From Chimonanthus salicifolius (lineage: Eukaryota; Streptophyta; Magnoliopsida; Laurales; Calycanthaceae): DNA of 64,000 bases. This document shows positions 1 through 11,263 of the stretch, in pieces (within the stretch, counting starts at the first letter, position 1; the number at the start of each line of letters is the position of its first letter). The notes beneath the pieces were generated by a model. The model saw only the letters and a list, made by a program, of their open reading frames with translations. It ran no database searches and was not told the origin of the DNA. The stretch spans positions 32,660,631 to 32,724,630 of the forward strand of contig CM023539.1 in assembly GCA_013350335.1 (NCBI GenBank), read 5' to 3'. The position numbers and the translations under genes were made by a program.

Positions 1-79
1 CCCCAATCGGCTGTGGAAAAAGGAGTACATGTTAGTATTGTTGACCTTATTATATATGAATGAAAATGTAAATATGTAT

Positions 80-2130
80 CTTATGTAAACGAAACTTACT
101 TCGGAAAATTGAGACAAACTCGTTGCTTGCGATTCAGGGTAATAATCATTGAATGATTGAAGCAAAGCATTTAAGTCTACACTGCAAGATGACTGTGTAG
201 CACTTCTATTTGGACATGTTCTCTTCGTATGACCAATATTTTTGCATAACCCACATCTTCTTCCAGTCAATTGATTCTCTACAATCTCAAATACAGAAGG
301 ATCTCGTCTTGTAGATGTTTGACCCTTTGAATTCTTTGAACCTGGATGACGTCCTCTGCTGTACTGCATAATAGGTTGGTTGATATGCATCTCATCACTG
401 GCAAGATCTTGGATATGATCTCGGAACTCCTTTTGATCAAATGTAGACAAGTTTCCATATTTTTTCTTAATGCCTTCCCAGTGTACATCTAATTCATCCC
501 CGGGTCGATTCATTTCAATGTTCAAGTCGTCAAATGAAATCAAATCGATTCTCCATTGTCGATAGATCTGATCCAAATGTAACTTGTTCATAAATTGCAT
601 TCTGTGAGCACAAGGTAAGCCCATGGAAGCTGTAAACTCATGTGTACAATTGGGTAAAAATGACATGTTTATGAGCATAACGTATTGCTTGTAAACCTCA
701 GATAATGCTAATTGTGATACTCTGCCGTTCATTTCATCAAAGAAAGGAATCGAAACAGTAAGAGCAAATCGGATTTTTTCATCCTCTGTTTGAAACTTGA
801 AATCTTGAAATCTTGAAACTGATTTTCAATTGCATAGGATATCTTTCTTCGGACAACATATAGATTGCTAGTGGAGTTAGCTATATATCGTTTTAACACT
901 GAATGTGCACTTTCAACCCTTGAAGTTGCTACATTTTGAAAATGTAAACTCCAACCGATCCATGACTTGACGAATTGTTTCTTATGTGGGATCCATGTCC
1001 GTTTTATATAATTCACTGCATCCGAATAATCTCGAAAATCTTGTTTGAATGCCTCAAACGCTTCATTAAATGCAACTTCGGATGGACACTCGACGCATTC
1101 ATTCCATTGAGTAAAAAATGTATTACATTATTCCACTTTATTGAAAAGAGGCTTACAATGAGCAAAAATATTCTTGTTGATGTGCCAAATACAAAAGATA
1201 TGTGCAGAATTAGGGAACTCTGAATCAATGGCATTCTTCAACGCCAAATCTCTATCGGTCAAAAAAATTTGTCGATCATGATCGACTCCTAATACCTTAT
1301 TAAACATCTGTAACGCCCATACGTAATCTTCAAATTTTTCATTCCTCATAAATGCAAAGCATGAGTAGAAAGTCTTGTTGAAACTTGTGATACCAACGAT
1401 ATTAAGCAATGGCATATGATATCTGTTGGTTTTGTAAGTGCAATCCATGAGAAATACATTATTATAGGTATTCATAAGTACAACTGACAGTGGATGCGCA
1501 AAGAATAGATGAGATAAATGACCTTGACTGTCATAGTTGAGAAATATTGGTAATCACCTTCTTGAAGATCTTCTAATAAGGCTTCAATTGCAGTACGACC
1601 TCTAAGTTGCTCTTTTCGAACCAATGACAAAAAATTGTACAAATCAGTAGATGATACTCCAATCTCTGGATTCTCGTTTCGAAGGGTCGTTATAATTTGC
1701 CGGGGTGGTACATTGCTGCTATGCATTTCAATGATCATTCTCTTCTCTTCATCTGAAAAACACCTTATACTAGGATGACCTACTAATACGCTCGTGAGAT
1801 CATGATTGTGCTCCACATCTTTCATAGTCAACTTCCATGACCCATCAACAATTTCTTTCCCTCTCACTTCAAATGGACAATTAACAAGGCGAGAATATAC
1901 TTTCTTCTTCCTCTCATCATTTTTCAAATTAACTGTGCTACGATATGTACCCCCTCTATCGCAACTAAGAATAACTCATTGTCAACAATATTATTCTCAA
2001 AAATCTCATCATTTTCACAATCCATAGTACTAATTTCAAAGAAATTTTGAGAGTCTTGGGTTTGAGAAAGAGTTATCTTTGATTCCGGTTCAGAGATTGA
2101 GACAGTAACTTCTGAGAGATACCTTCGAAT
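80..2130 (-). pseudogene. FAR1/MULE-type transposase, decayed
   Basis: This is a Mutator-like (MULE) transposase of the FAR1/Jittery-like group, read right to left. From about 2000 to 1475 the reading frame has a FAR1-type DNA-binding region (CDRGGTYRSTVNLKN, then NCPFEV and VEHNHDLT). The MULE core follows at 1475-1128 (FLMDCTYKTNRYHMPLLN, FLTDRDLALKNAI, IFCIWHINKNI), carrying the expected Asp residues and CxxxH-like motif. A SWIM-like LPCAH motif falls near 620-650 and a CCHC knuckle (CGLCKNIGHTKRTC) near 215-255. The copy is broken: the frame shifts near 1530, there is an in-frame TAA at 1128-1130, and it shifts again near 730. No terminal inverted repeats were found, and the element may extend past the left edge. 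In flowering plants such genes are either transposases or domesticated FAR1-like factors. The breaks favour a dead transposon. Confidence 0.85.
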
Positions 2131-2407
2131 CAATATAGGAGATTTGAGAGAGTATCTTCAAATAGTGGAGTGGTTCGTTTTCGAAAGCGCGTTTGGGGTT
2201 TGAGGGAAAATAGTTTGGATCAGATGTTTGAGAGAGAGGGGTTTGAGTGAGAGGGGTGTAGAAAGGGCTTTGAGGGAGAAGATTTCAAAATCAGGGAGGT
2301 TTTGAAGGAGAAGATTTCGAATCGGGGTTATGAGGGAGTAGGGTTTCGAAAGGGGCGAGATGGAAACGAGAAATGAGAGGGAAGAGGGGAGCAATTGAAC
2401 TTATACT
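2131..2407. other. MULE 5' flank, no gene seen
   Basis: This purine-rich stretch lies just upstream of the transposase and is probably its leader. The open frame here is low-complexity and matches nothing I know. Confidence 0.4.
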
Positions 2408-2880
2408 TAGTTTCGCGTGATCGATCGATCGCACAATCACAGTGATCGATCGATCGATCTTGCCCTAAACAGACAATCGATCGATCGATCATATGTGATC
2501 GTGCGATCGATCTTGAGATGAGAGGTTGACTGTCAAACTGTCGACCTCTCAGTTAAAATCGATTGCACGATCACAGTGATCGATCGATCGATCACATACA
2601 ATCGTGCGATTGATCTTTGAATGGGTCACAGTCGATCGCATGATCACATACAATCGTGCGATCGATCTTGAGATGAGAGGTCGACTGTCAAACCGTCGAC
2701 TTCTCAGTTAAAATCGATAGCACGATCCCATGGAACCGTGCGATCGACTGAATCCCGTGTTATGATCAATCGATCGTTTCGAAAATGAACTGTCGGATCG
2801 ATCGATTGATCGTATACGCCTCAGATCGATCGTTTACGCCTCAGATCGATCGATCGACGCGAAATGGCATTGCAGCACCG
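2408..2880. repeat. GATC/CGATCG-rich repeat block, ~155-bp period
   Basis: The block is dense in GATCGATCGATC and CGTGCGATCGAT motifs. A longer unit containing AGATGAGAGGTYGACTGTC followed by GTCGAC occurs at 2516 and again at 2671, a period of 155 bp. Within the unit GAGGTYGAC and GTCGACYTC can pair as a hairpin. It may be the terminal or subterminal part of the neighbouring MULE, or an independent satellite-like array. Confidence 0.75.
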
Positions 2881-3553
2881 ATCGCACGATTTCGCACGGA
2901 GAGGGCAGAATGGTAATTTCCACCGAATTTTCGGAATTCGGTGTCTGCTGGCAGAAAACCGCGGTGTCTATGTGCCCAGCCAAAGTTGAGCCCTCCTATG
3001 ATGCAAAAGTTTAATGATTCAAAAAACATAAAATCATAAAAATTTGAAGAGCTTAAAAAAAAAATCTGTAGTCGAATTTAAGTGATTAAAGATATTTATA
3101 ATTAAACCCATCATAATAAATAAAAAATAAATCAATCATTCAATAAAATTAATATAAAGTTTCGTTTCTATACATACACATGTAGATATCTATATTGGAT
3201 ATAATCTGGTGATATAGCCTCAGTTACCTTTCGCTACCAAATAATTTGTGGCTCCTATAAAAGAGGCATTATCCATGCGATTCTAAAACGAGAGAATGGG
3301 AGTAAAGCTACTCTCATTGAAATTTCAACGCTTTGGCTACAACAGTCAAAATCTATCCACTTCTGATAAATTGACATCCTAGTGTTCCATAAATTTATTG
3401 AAGAACCTGATATATTGAATAGCTTGGAGGTTATATATATATCTATATATTACTTAAATATTATTTTTATATAACATATTCAAATATGAATGTTTAAAAA
3501 ACACACATTCACAAATATATTCTAATTCAGTCCAACAACTCAATTCTACACAT
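2881..3553. other. AT-rich, nothing recognised
   Basis: I see no gene, RNA or repeat boundary in this AT-rich spacer. Confidence 0.4.
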
Positions 3554-3914
3554 CAGGGGCTGAAAATTCGGCAGATATTTGATCTCGGCCGAGATTTTTC
3601 TCTCTCCTCATTTTTTTAGAAAATCTCGGTAGTTTTTTTTTTGAAAAAATTCATTTAAAAAAATAAAAAATGCTGTTTATTTTAATTAAAAATATAAATA
3701 TTGGCCGACATCTAGGCTGATATTCACCCGTATCGGATGAATATCGGTCGAGGTATCGACTAGGCCCATATGCCAATATTTTTTTTTAAATAAAAAATAA
3801 AAATCGGCCGATATTCAACCGTATCGGCTGAACTTTTTTGTCTCTAGCCGATACTATGCGTATTGGCTCTACAAATCTCGAGATATCGCGTATCGTCCAA
3901 GATTTCAACGCCTA
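3554..3914. mobile_element. hAT-like non-autonomous element, family A copy 1
   Basis: The element begins CAGGGGCTGAAAATTCGG and ends with a recognisable inverted copy of that sequence. It is flanked by a perfect 8-bp duplication, ctacacat, at 3546-3553 and 3915-3922. Eight-bp duplications and CAGGG-type ends are hAT hallmarks. The interior is filled with TCGGCCGA and TATCGGC motifs and has no coding capacity. Confidence 0.85.
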
Positions 3915-3922
3915 CTACACAT

Positions 3923-4589
3923 AAAGTGAATGCAGCATAATACAAAATAGAAACATGGAAGTGCACATATAAGTTGGTGTGTACAATAGTTGCATGCAAG
4001 TTTATGTAGCATGCAAATAAAGAATATATATATTTCCCTAACAATAATTTTTATGAGAACTTTGGTTTGTAGGGCTTGCACTAAATCTAATCGATTTAAT
4101 TCTTCATTTAAATCCATTTATCCCCTTGAATTGCACCCTATCAATTTAATACAAATTTGAATTTTAAAATCAAGTGATCTAACTTATGAAATTTCATAGT
4201 CAAATAAATGTGAAAATTTGAAAGTCTTAAAAGACATGACTTCTTTTATCCAATTAAGATCAAATTTTACGTATCATTTACAAGACGTGACCTTTAAACT
4301 CACCCATCTATGAGGGCTTAGCGCTCTTTAACCGTTCTCAAGAAAGTCTCATGAGAACTCCTACAAGTAAGTCTGCATCAAGTTTTGTACAAACTCCTTG
4401 ATGAGCCTATTTAGGTCTAAATGAATTGGTGAGTTTGAAAGGCTTCACTTATATATGATGGCTACAAAATTTGTCTTCATTAGATATCACGTTTTTTAAG
4501 GTCTTTAAAATTTCAAATTTATCTGACAGTTAAAATTCATTAGGTTAATTCAATAGGCTCTAAAAGTCAAATTGGACATTGGTGCAATT
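3923..4589. other. AT-rich, nothing recognised
   Basis: No open frame, RNA gene or repeat that I can identify. Confidence 0.35.
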
Positions 4590-5042
4590 TTTGGGGGTAA
4601 GTGGGTGTGACAAGGAATGGATCAATTTGATCTACTATGGGGCCCACAATTCAAAGTTTGCACCATATCCCTCTTACACTGCACTTTTTAGTAGTCCACC
4701 TATGTAAGACTTACAATGGTGATAGTGGTGAATCCATTGAAAATGTCCAAGCTTGAACTTGAAGCGGGCATCACAACAACCATGAAGATCCACATGAAGA
4801 TTATGGATACCGGGATGAAGTAGATGAAATTGCACTCCAATTTCATTCAAGAACTAGTGGAGGTAGAAGGGGACCTCAAGAGCTTTCCAACACACCAAAT
4901 TTCACATGAATCGGAGTCCAAATGAGAGAGATATCAACCAAACAAGATTGCATGATAATTTGAACTTCCAAGTGGCAATTGGGACCCATCGCTTGCATGG
5001 AAACCACATGGACGAAAATCCACTTCATTGCACACATGGCAG

Positions 5043-6144
5043 CAAGGCCGGCCCTGAGATTTCAGAGGCCCTAGGTTAACTTTTAATATGGGTCTTTTAT
5101 GTACTCACAAAAAATAAAATTATATATTTTTTTTACAAAGTGTGAAACACCTAAATAAAATATTATAATCAAATTTATAATAAAGTATTATTTAAAATTT
5201 ATTCTTCTATGATATTGAGATGCAAAATTACTAATTAAATTACTATATTCAAGTTTTTTTAACATTTATTTTTCAATAGATAAGATAGTGAATCCATTCA
5301 ATCTTTTTTGTAATGTTGCAGACTGAAGATAAGATTTTATCAGTTTTAACTTTGAAAAACTTCTTTTTGCAGAACTGTAACTGATATAATCAACATTATC
5401 TTATAAGCAATTCATTCATTTGGAAAACAATAATTAATTCTTTTTACATAATTTAGCAATTCAATTATTTATTTTACTTCTTTTGGTACTGTATCTTTTA
5501 TTATATTCGAATGCGACACTAATACAAATTCTCAATTGAAACAAAGATATTATTATTATTTTAATTTTTCAATTTTTCTGGATTTTAAAAAAATTAAAAA
5601 TTAAACATTATCTTAATTATAATGATTTATACTTGTATATTATATCTAATAAAATTTACATTGATCAAATGAATAAATCTATGTTTTTACATCTCTTCAA
5701 ATTTTAAAAGCTTTAAAGTATTTTTAATTCAAAATTATCAACTCAATATAGATTTCTCTTTCGCTCTATTTAGATTATACATATATTTTTAAAGATTTTT
5801 TATTAATTAAAATTATTATTATTTTTATTATTATTCTTAAACTAATAAAATAAGGATTATAATAATTATTATTACGATTGTTATTGTTATTTTCTTCATT
5901 ATTGTTGAACTTGTTAAAAATAATAATTATTATTATACACAACCAGGAATTGAACCCATGTCCTTTGTCCCTTATTTGAAAGGAAAGAATCCTAACCAAA
6001 ACTAGTCAAAACAACGGATTTGTACTTCTAGATACATTATTAACTATTTAAGACATAACAAATGAGCTTATGGACTTGGGGGCCTTATTTATTTGGGGGC
6101 CTTAGGAGGCGGCCTACTTCGCCTATAGCCAGGGCCGGCCCTAC
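5043..6144 (-). mobile_element. hAT element with GGCCGGCCCTG ends
   Basis: The ends CAAGGCCGGCCCTG and, inverted, TAGGGCCGGCCCTG match closely and are typical of the plant hAT group whose transposase is often annotated as zinc finger MYM-type 1-like. The flanking 8-mers catggcag (5035-5042) and catggaag (6145-6152) differ at one base. It is about 1.1 kb, far below an autonomous hAT, and keeps only the transposase tail. Confidence 0.85.
5268..5397 (-). pseudogene. hAT transposase C-terminal dimerisation remnant
   Basis: The minus strand translates to SSAKRSFSKLKLIKSYLQS followed by LQKRLNGFTILSIE and then a stop. This is the conserved end of the hAT C-terminal dimerisation region (AERSFSKLKLIK...RLNGLAILSIE in family members). 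The catalytic part of the transposase is absent, so only the last ~45 residues remain. The fragment lies inside the hAT element at 5043-6144 and confirms its superfamily independently of the terminal repeats. Confidence 0.88.
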
Positions 6145-7410
6145 ATGGAAGCCACATGGATGAAAGTATGACAAGAATCTCACCAAAGAAGCAATTGCTT
6201 GGGTGTATGGAGCAAACAAGAGGAAAGTTTCCAATTTGGAAACTCCAATTTAGTAAGGGAATCATTGGCAGAAAACGTGGTTTGACTTTGCAGATAGTTT
6301 GAGATACAAAAAGAATATTAGATTTGCATAAAATTGGATTCATTGGAAATCTTATTCAATAATCATTTCAACAAATCCAAATTTGTATAATTATGATATT
6401 CGCAGACAAAGTTATGACCATTTTTGTAACCAGATGTGAGTGAATGATGGTAAAATGTAGATTTTCAAAATATTTCTATTTTTTCAACCATGGACCTCTA
6501 TAAATTGGAGGCATAGATGACCATTGTTGTACACACAAGTTTGATGTTCAATTAAATTGAAAACTTAGAGCTTTGGTTCTCTCCTTTGTGGTGATTTCTT
6601 ATTTATTTTCTTTTAAATTTAATTTTGAGTTTTTGTTTAGTTTAGTTTCAATTTATGCCAGTGTTCAGTTGCATTTTGAATTTTAAATCTTCAATTGATT
6701 GCATTAAGATCACATGAATTTTGGTTCAATTGAAATTCACCTCTTGGAAGAATTTCGCTTGGTGTGAATTTCTTCTTGAACGTTTGACCTCATCCTATTC
6801 TTCTAGTGAGAAGTTAGGGTTTTAGTTCATCTTCTTGAAGCTTTGTTTGCCATAAATCCAGGTGAACTATCAATGAGAGTATTGCGTTGACATTGGTCCG
6901 AGGATCTTCTGAGTCGTTAGGATTCTTTGAGTCTGAGTTCTCTCAGAATTTTGTCGAATTAGCGAGCCGAATCTTGAGTGATTCTACCTTATTTAATTAC
7001 GAGGGCATAAGTATTCGTTAAACTCGATCATATCCTGCATCAGAACTTGTGACCCACAAAAAATCATCTTCATTGGATCGATCAACCCATGTTTTTCAAG
7101 CCCTAAAATTTCTTAATCACTTTTCGAACCTCTTAATTTTTACATCGTTGAAAACAATGGCTTCATGTATCCAATCAAGATGATATTTTATGGACCACAA
7201 GTCTAAGACTAAACCTTTTCAAATGAACTATTACCATCAACATAGGTGGACCCCACACAAGCGAGCTCACAAAGAGTATGTCATAAAGAGAGGTAGATGG
7301 GATCATCATCTTTAAAATATATATAATCATAACTGCAACTATAGACTTTGAAGCTCTTGCACCCAGAGGTGGTTGAAGTGCGCCTGGCGGTAATGAGATG
7401 GGGACAAAAT

Positions 7411-7453
7411 GTCCCATAACGCCTGGCACATGGAATGGGTGGTGGCTTATAAG
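7411..7453 (+). promoter_or_regulatory. snRNA-type USE plus TATA in the TRIM LTR (Pol III-like spacing)
   Basis: The 11-mer GTCCCATAACG resembles the plant snRNA upstream sequence element (RTCCCACATCG). After 25 nt comes TTATAAG. The arrangement, though not every base of the element, matches plant U6 promoters. The second and third LTR copies carry more decayed versions. Confidence 0.6.
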
Positions 7454-8050
7454 AGGGAGCACCCCTCCCATCTAGCACAAGGCCTTTTGGGCCCAAGGTT
7501 AAGACTTGGGCCCAAAGTAAAGTCATGTGAGTTTTTCAAGTCCAAAACGGATAATATTGTGCTAGAGGGACGAGTAGTTACAAATGATATTAGAGCATGG
7601 TTTAACTCTCGAGTTGTGTTGTGACAGATCCAGGGACGACTCTAGTCTTAAGGGGAGTTGATTGTGACACTCCTGCCCCAAGAGGGGGTTGAAGTGTTCC
7701 TAGCGGTAATGAGATGGGGACAAAAGATCCCATACCGCCTGGCACATGGAATAGGTGGTGGCTTATAAGAGGAAGCACCCATTCCATCTAGCAAACATTG
7801 GGCCCAAAGCAAAGCCGTGCGAATTTTTCGAGCCTAAAGCGGACAATATTGTGCTAAGAGGGACGGATAGTTACAAATAGTATTATAGCACGGTTCACTT
7901 CTCTGCCTATGTGTTGTGACAAAGCTAGGGATGACTCTGATCTTAAGGGGGTGGATTGTGAAGCCCCTGCCCCAAGAGGGGGCTGAAGTGTTCCTGGCGG
8001 TAATGAGATGGGCACAAAAGATCCCATACCGCTTGGCACATGGAATGGGT

Positions 8051-8152
8051 CCCTGTGGGCTTCTGAGGAGCGGGAGAAATTGTTGGAATTCCATGAAAGA
8101 ATCTCGGGAGCCAGGATGCATGCCAGTTTCATACGACCAGGTGGAGTGGCAT
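8051..8152 (+). pseudogene. nad7: Mitochondrial nad7 fragment (NUMT)
   Basis: The 102-bp insert translates to LWASEEREKLLEFHERISG followed directly by ARMHASFIRPGGVA. This is the conserved core of NADH dehydrogenase subunit 7 (49-kDa subunit of respiratory complex I), encoded in plant mitochondrial DNA. It interrupts the third TRIM LTR exactly between TGGAATGGGT and GGTGGCTTATAA. The second LTR shows these two pieces contiguous, so no LTR bases were lost. It is a transferred organelle scrap, not a gene, and looks like filler DNA from break repair. The match is from memory of the protein family. Confidence 0.85.
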
Positions 8153-8229
8153 GGTGGCTTATAAAGTTACCGTGAGGGTTTTTTTATTCTAAAGCGGACA
8201 ATATTGTGTTAGAGGGACATGTCATTATA

Positions 8230-8909
8230 AAGACTCTATGATTAATTGATGAATATGAAAGGTGTTGCTTAGGGAAAATTTAGGTCTATAGAGTGATCCA
8301 ATAGTAAGATTAATAGAAGACTCAATTGACCCACTCAATTGTTCATGTTACCCATCATCTGTTAAGATAGATCTATGACCACATTACTTTGGTATATGGT
8401 AATGACAAGGGTTCATTGATACAGACGGGGCTTCTCCTCGACCCAGTCACAAACGAGGATATTGCATGAGATATCGGCTCAAGGGACTCATAACTCGAAA
8501 TAATCTTTTTGATTTACACACAACTCCTCTTCAAATGCAATTCTAACTCGGCTAGAGAATCATCTAATGGTATGTCTTTCTAAATTTATCAAAACTTGTT
8601 GGGACCTAAATATTTCTTTTAGCCGATATTTTTAGTCTAAACTCAGGGGAAAATGGCTTCTTTTAATTTAGAATTTAGAAATAACAATTGAAATGTTCAA
8701 ATATTGTTCAAAATTTATTGAAATTTGCCAGGAGCAATAGATTTCCAGCTTTGTTGCAGCTAAAATCTTAGGTATGATTTGGTCCTATCATAATGTTTCA
8801 AATTTATTTCATAATATTTCAGTACACTTAAAATTATTCAAAAAAATATTTTAGTAATTAAAAATTAATTTTACATCTAAGCTCGGGTTGAAATATATTT
8901 TTATAAAAT

Positions 8910-8965
<56 letters not shown>

Positions 8966-9608
8966 TTTTTGAATTTACTTGTGGGATACATCGGGATATC
9001 CAGTGTAAAACCTCCACAGGTGAGTTCACTACCCCTAGGACACACCAAGGTTAGACCATGAGGTTCGCATAAGTAACCACGTTTTCGAGATGTTAATTTT
9101 TTCCTAACCTGGTTGCAGTAGATGTTTTTAATTTCCTAACATTTATGTATGAAAGTATCCCAGAATTTTTTTTCGAATTTCTATTCAATCAGTAAAGCAT
9201 CTTTAGTAAAAAAGAAAAGGAGAATAAAAGATCACTTCAATTAAAAAAGAGAATTTTAATTATTAAGTATAGTATCATGTTTCTTTATCTACAAACCGTG
9301 ATAAATATTGACTTATTTTTATTTTCAAAGAAACTGAATTTCATCAAATCCAAATGCCACCACATACAAAGTATTGACATGTTTTGGGTCAAAAGAATTT
9401 ATACATGCCATCAATCTTTATCATTCTTAATCATTTAAATTTACTGTTCCAGCAACTCATTCCAATTCTGCCACCCCATCTTTAGTTTACTTTTGTTTAG
9501 ATCCAAATTTCCGCACTTCGGCCTAACCGACCGAACTGGACAGCGATGGATCCACTGGAAAAAGTCTTCTGAATATGAGGTACACTTAAATCATCCTATT
9601 TGGTAGAC
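8230..9608. other. No gene; microsatellite and SINE-like tail
   Basis: The stretch is AT-rich and holds an (AT)n run near 8911-8947 continuing into T(23) at 8948-8970. After the T run the sequence GAATTTACTTGTGGGATAC resembles one that follows another poly-T run at 59740, suggesting a poly-A-tailed retroposon on the minus strand. Otherwise I see nothing. Confidence 0.45.
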
Positions 9609-10055
9609 AGTAGACAGGGCTCAAGATATCAGTCTATACAAAACGTATCGGCCGATATGATATAGATTTTAAGCACTATATTATATCGATCGGTACGTAT
9701 TTTATTGGCCGTACACATTATTTATTGGCCGATATGGCCGATATATCGGCGATATATCGGTCCGATATCGGCGATATATCGGTCCAATATCGGCCGATAT
9801 TCATAATATCAGTCATTTAAAAAAAAATTCAAAATGGTGGTGGGCCCGAGTTGATATCTCGGCCGATATCGGACCAATATCGGCCCAGATATTGGTCGAT
9901 ATTTTTGTTTCATTTTTTTTTTAAAAAAAAAACAGCTTCCTTTTGGGTTATTTATTTATTTTTTAATTCAGAAAAAAATACTGATAATTTTTTTTTTTAA
10001 AAAAAAGAGAAATTTATCGGCCGAGATATCGAGGTTGCCGAATTTTGCACCCTTG
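9609..10055. mobile_element. hAT-like non-autonomous element, family A copy 2
   Basis: The right end, GCCGAATTTTGCACCCTTG, is a good family A terminus. The interior is packed with TATCGGCCGATA and GGTCCGATATCGG motifs. The 8-mer tggtagac occurs at 9601-9608 and 10056-10063. The left end is disturbed: AGTAGA sits between that 8-mer and CAGGG at 9615, as if GTAGACA had been duplicated by slippage. Confidence 0.75.
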
Positions 10056-10288
10056 TGGTAGACTATATGCCCAAGTATAGATGCCTCTTAATTTTTAATT
10101 AACTTAAACTTCTTTCAAGATACTTACCTGTTTTTAATATTTATCATTGTAGATGTTTTTAAACTTTATCATTGTAGATATACAAAATACTTTTAATTTT
10201 TTAATAATTTGATTTTCAAAATTAAGGAAAAATATCCAAACTATTAAATGGGCTGGAAAATCATTAAATGAGTTCAATTCATCTACAG

Positions 10289-10665
10289 CAGGGGTGCAAA
10301 ATTCGGCTTGGCCGATATATCGGCCGATAAATTTCTCTCTTTAGTTTTTTTGTTTTTAAATATCATCAGTATTTTTTTATTATTTTATTCTTTCTGAATT
10401 AAAAAAATAAATTAAAAAACCCAAAAGGAAACTTAAATATCGACCGATATATCGACTCGGGCTCACCACCATTTTGATTTTATTTTAAAAAAAAGACTGA
10501 TATTAATCATATCGGCCAATATAGGACCGAAATATATCACTGATATATTGGATGTGAAGTAGTTCGTACGGCCGATACAATATGTATAGACCGATATAGA
10601 TCAGCATAGAAAAACCGATATATATCGACCAATACGTTTCGTATCGGCCAATATCTGTACCCCTA
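10289..10665. mobile_element. hAT-like non-autonomous element, family A copy 3
   Basis: It starts CAGGGGTGCAAAATTCGG and ends with the inverted counterpart CTGTACCCCTA. The flanking 8-mers atctacag (10281-10288) and atctatag (10666-10673) differ at one base. Internal TCGGCCGATA motifs are as in the other copies. It does not encode a protein. Confidence 0.85.
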
Positions 10666-10729
10666 ATCTATAGAGGATTGCCAATTTCAGACCAAAGTTT
10701 TTTTTTTTTATGGAAAATTCAGATTTAAA

Positions 10730-11230
10730 TCATATTAGATTTAATTGAAAGAAAGAAATAAAGAAAAAGATAGAAAATAGAGGCATCACGGCAGTTCAGA
10801 TAGGGAAGAAAAAAAGAAGAGAGAAATGAGAGAAAAAGAAATAAGAGCCATTGACCATGGAAGCTTGAGAATGGGAAAAAAGGAAAGAAAAAAAAAAACG
10901 ATAGAGATAGAGAAGAAATAAAAAAAAAATAATGAAAGACGCGCCGTCAATGGCAGATTATCCAGAAATAAAAAAGAATGAAGAGAAAAAAAGGAGCTTC
11001 ATGACGGATTCATTGGAGAATAAAGAAAGAAGAGAAAAAGAGGATCAAAATTAAAAATAAAAAAGGAAAAGAAAGAAAGAAATACAGAGGGGTGTCCTCG
11101 GAGATTAGCCTAGAGAAGAAACTAAAAAGAAAACGAGAAAAAAACAAAAGGAAAAAGACGAGAGCGGCAGAGAAGAGTGACGTTTAGAAAAAAAGAGTAT
11201 TCGAACCTCTGAAAGAAACTAACTATTTGG
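10730..11230. repeat. Purine-rich (GA/A) low-complexity tract
   Basis: About 500 bp made almost entirely of A and G on the plus strand (GAAAGAAAGAAATAAAG-like runs) with a few interruptions. It lies between two family A elements. No repeat unit of fixed length is evident. Confidence 0.8.
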
Positions 11231-11263
11231 AATTTGGAAATGATAGAAAAACATAGTTTACGC

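Larger units (their letters stand above)
4590..7160 (+). mobile_element. Probable LTR or LTR-element fragment, split by a hAT insertion
   Basis: Sequence on the two sides of the hAT element at 5043-6144 reads as one non-coding unit. It has a promoter-like CTATAAATT near 6497 followed by a long T-rich leader, as in the U3-R-U5 part of a large plant LTR. I found no second LTR copy, primer site or target duplication, so family and borders stay open. Confidence 0.35.
7347..8229 (+). mobile_element. Tandem TRIM retroelement: LTR-int-LTR-int-LTR
   Basis: Three LTR copies lie at 7347-7582, 7663-7875 and 7957-8229, beginning TGTGA(A/C) and ending GTTACA or a decayed form. Two internal segments of only 80 and 81 bp separate them. 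Each internal part starts with a mutated initiator tRNA-Met primer site (TGATATTAGAGC at 7585 against the usual TGGTATCAGAGC) and ends in a purine tract (CTTAAGGGG...). The flanking 5-mers tagac (7342-7346) and aagac (8230-8234) differ at one base. There is no coding capacity, as expected of a terminal-repeat retrotransposon in miniature. Confidence 0.85.

Noticed and set aside
2158..2394. Leucine/serine-rich frame upstream of the MULE
   Set aside because: Low-complexity translation of a purine-rich strand, without known motifs.
2408..2880. CRISPR-like array
   Set aside because: Plant nuclear DNA, no regular spacers, and only imperfect units.
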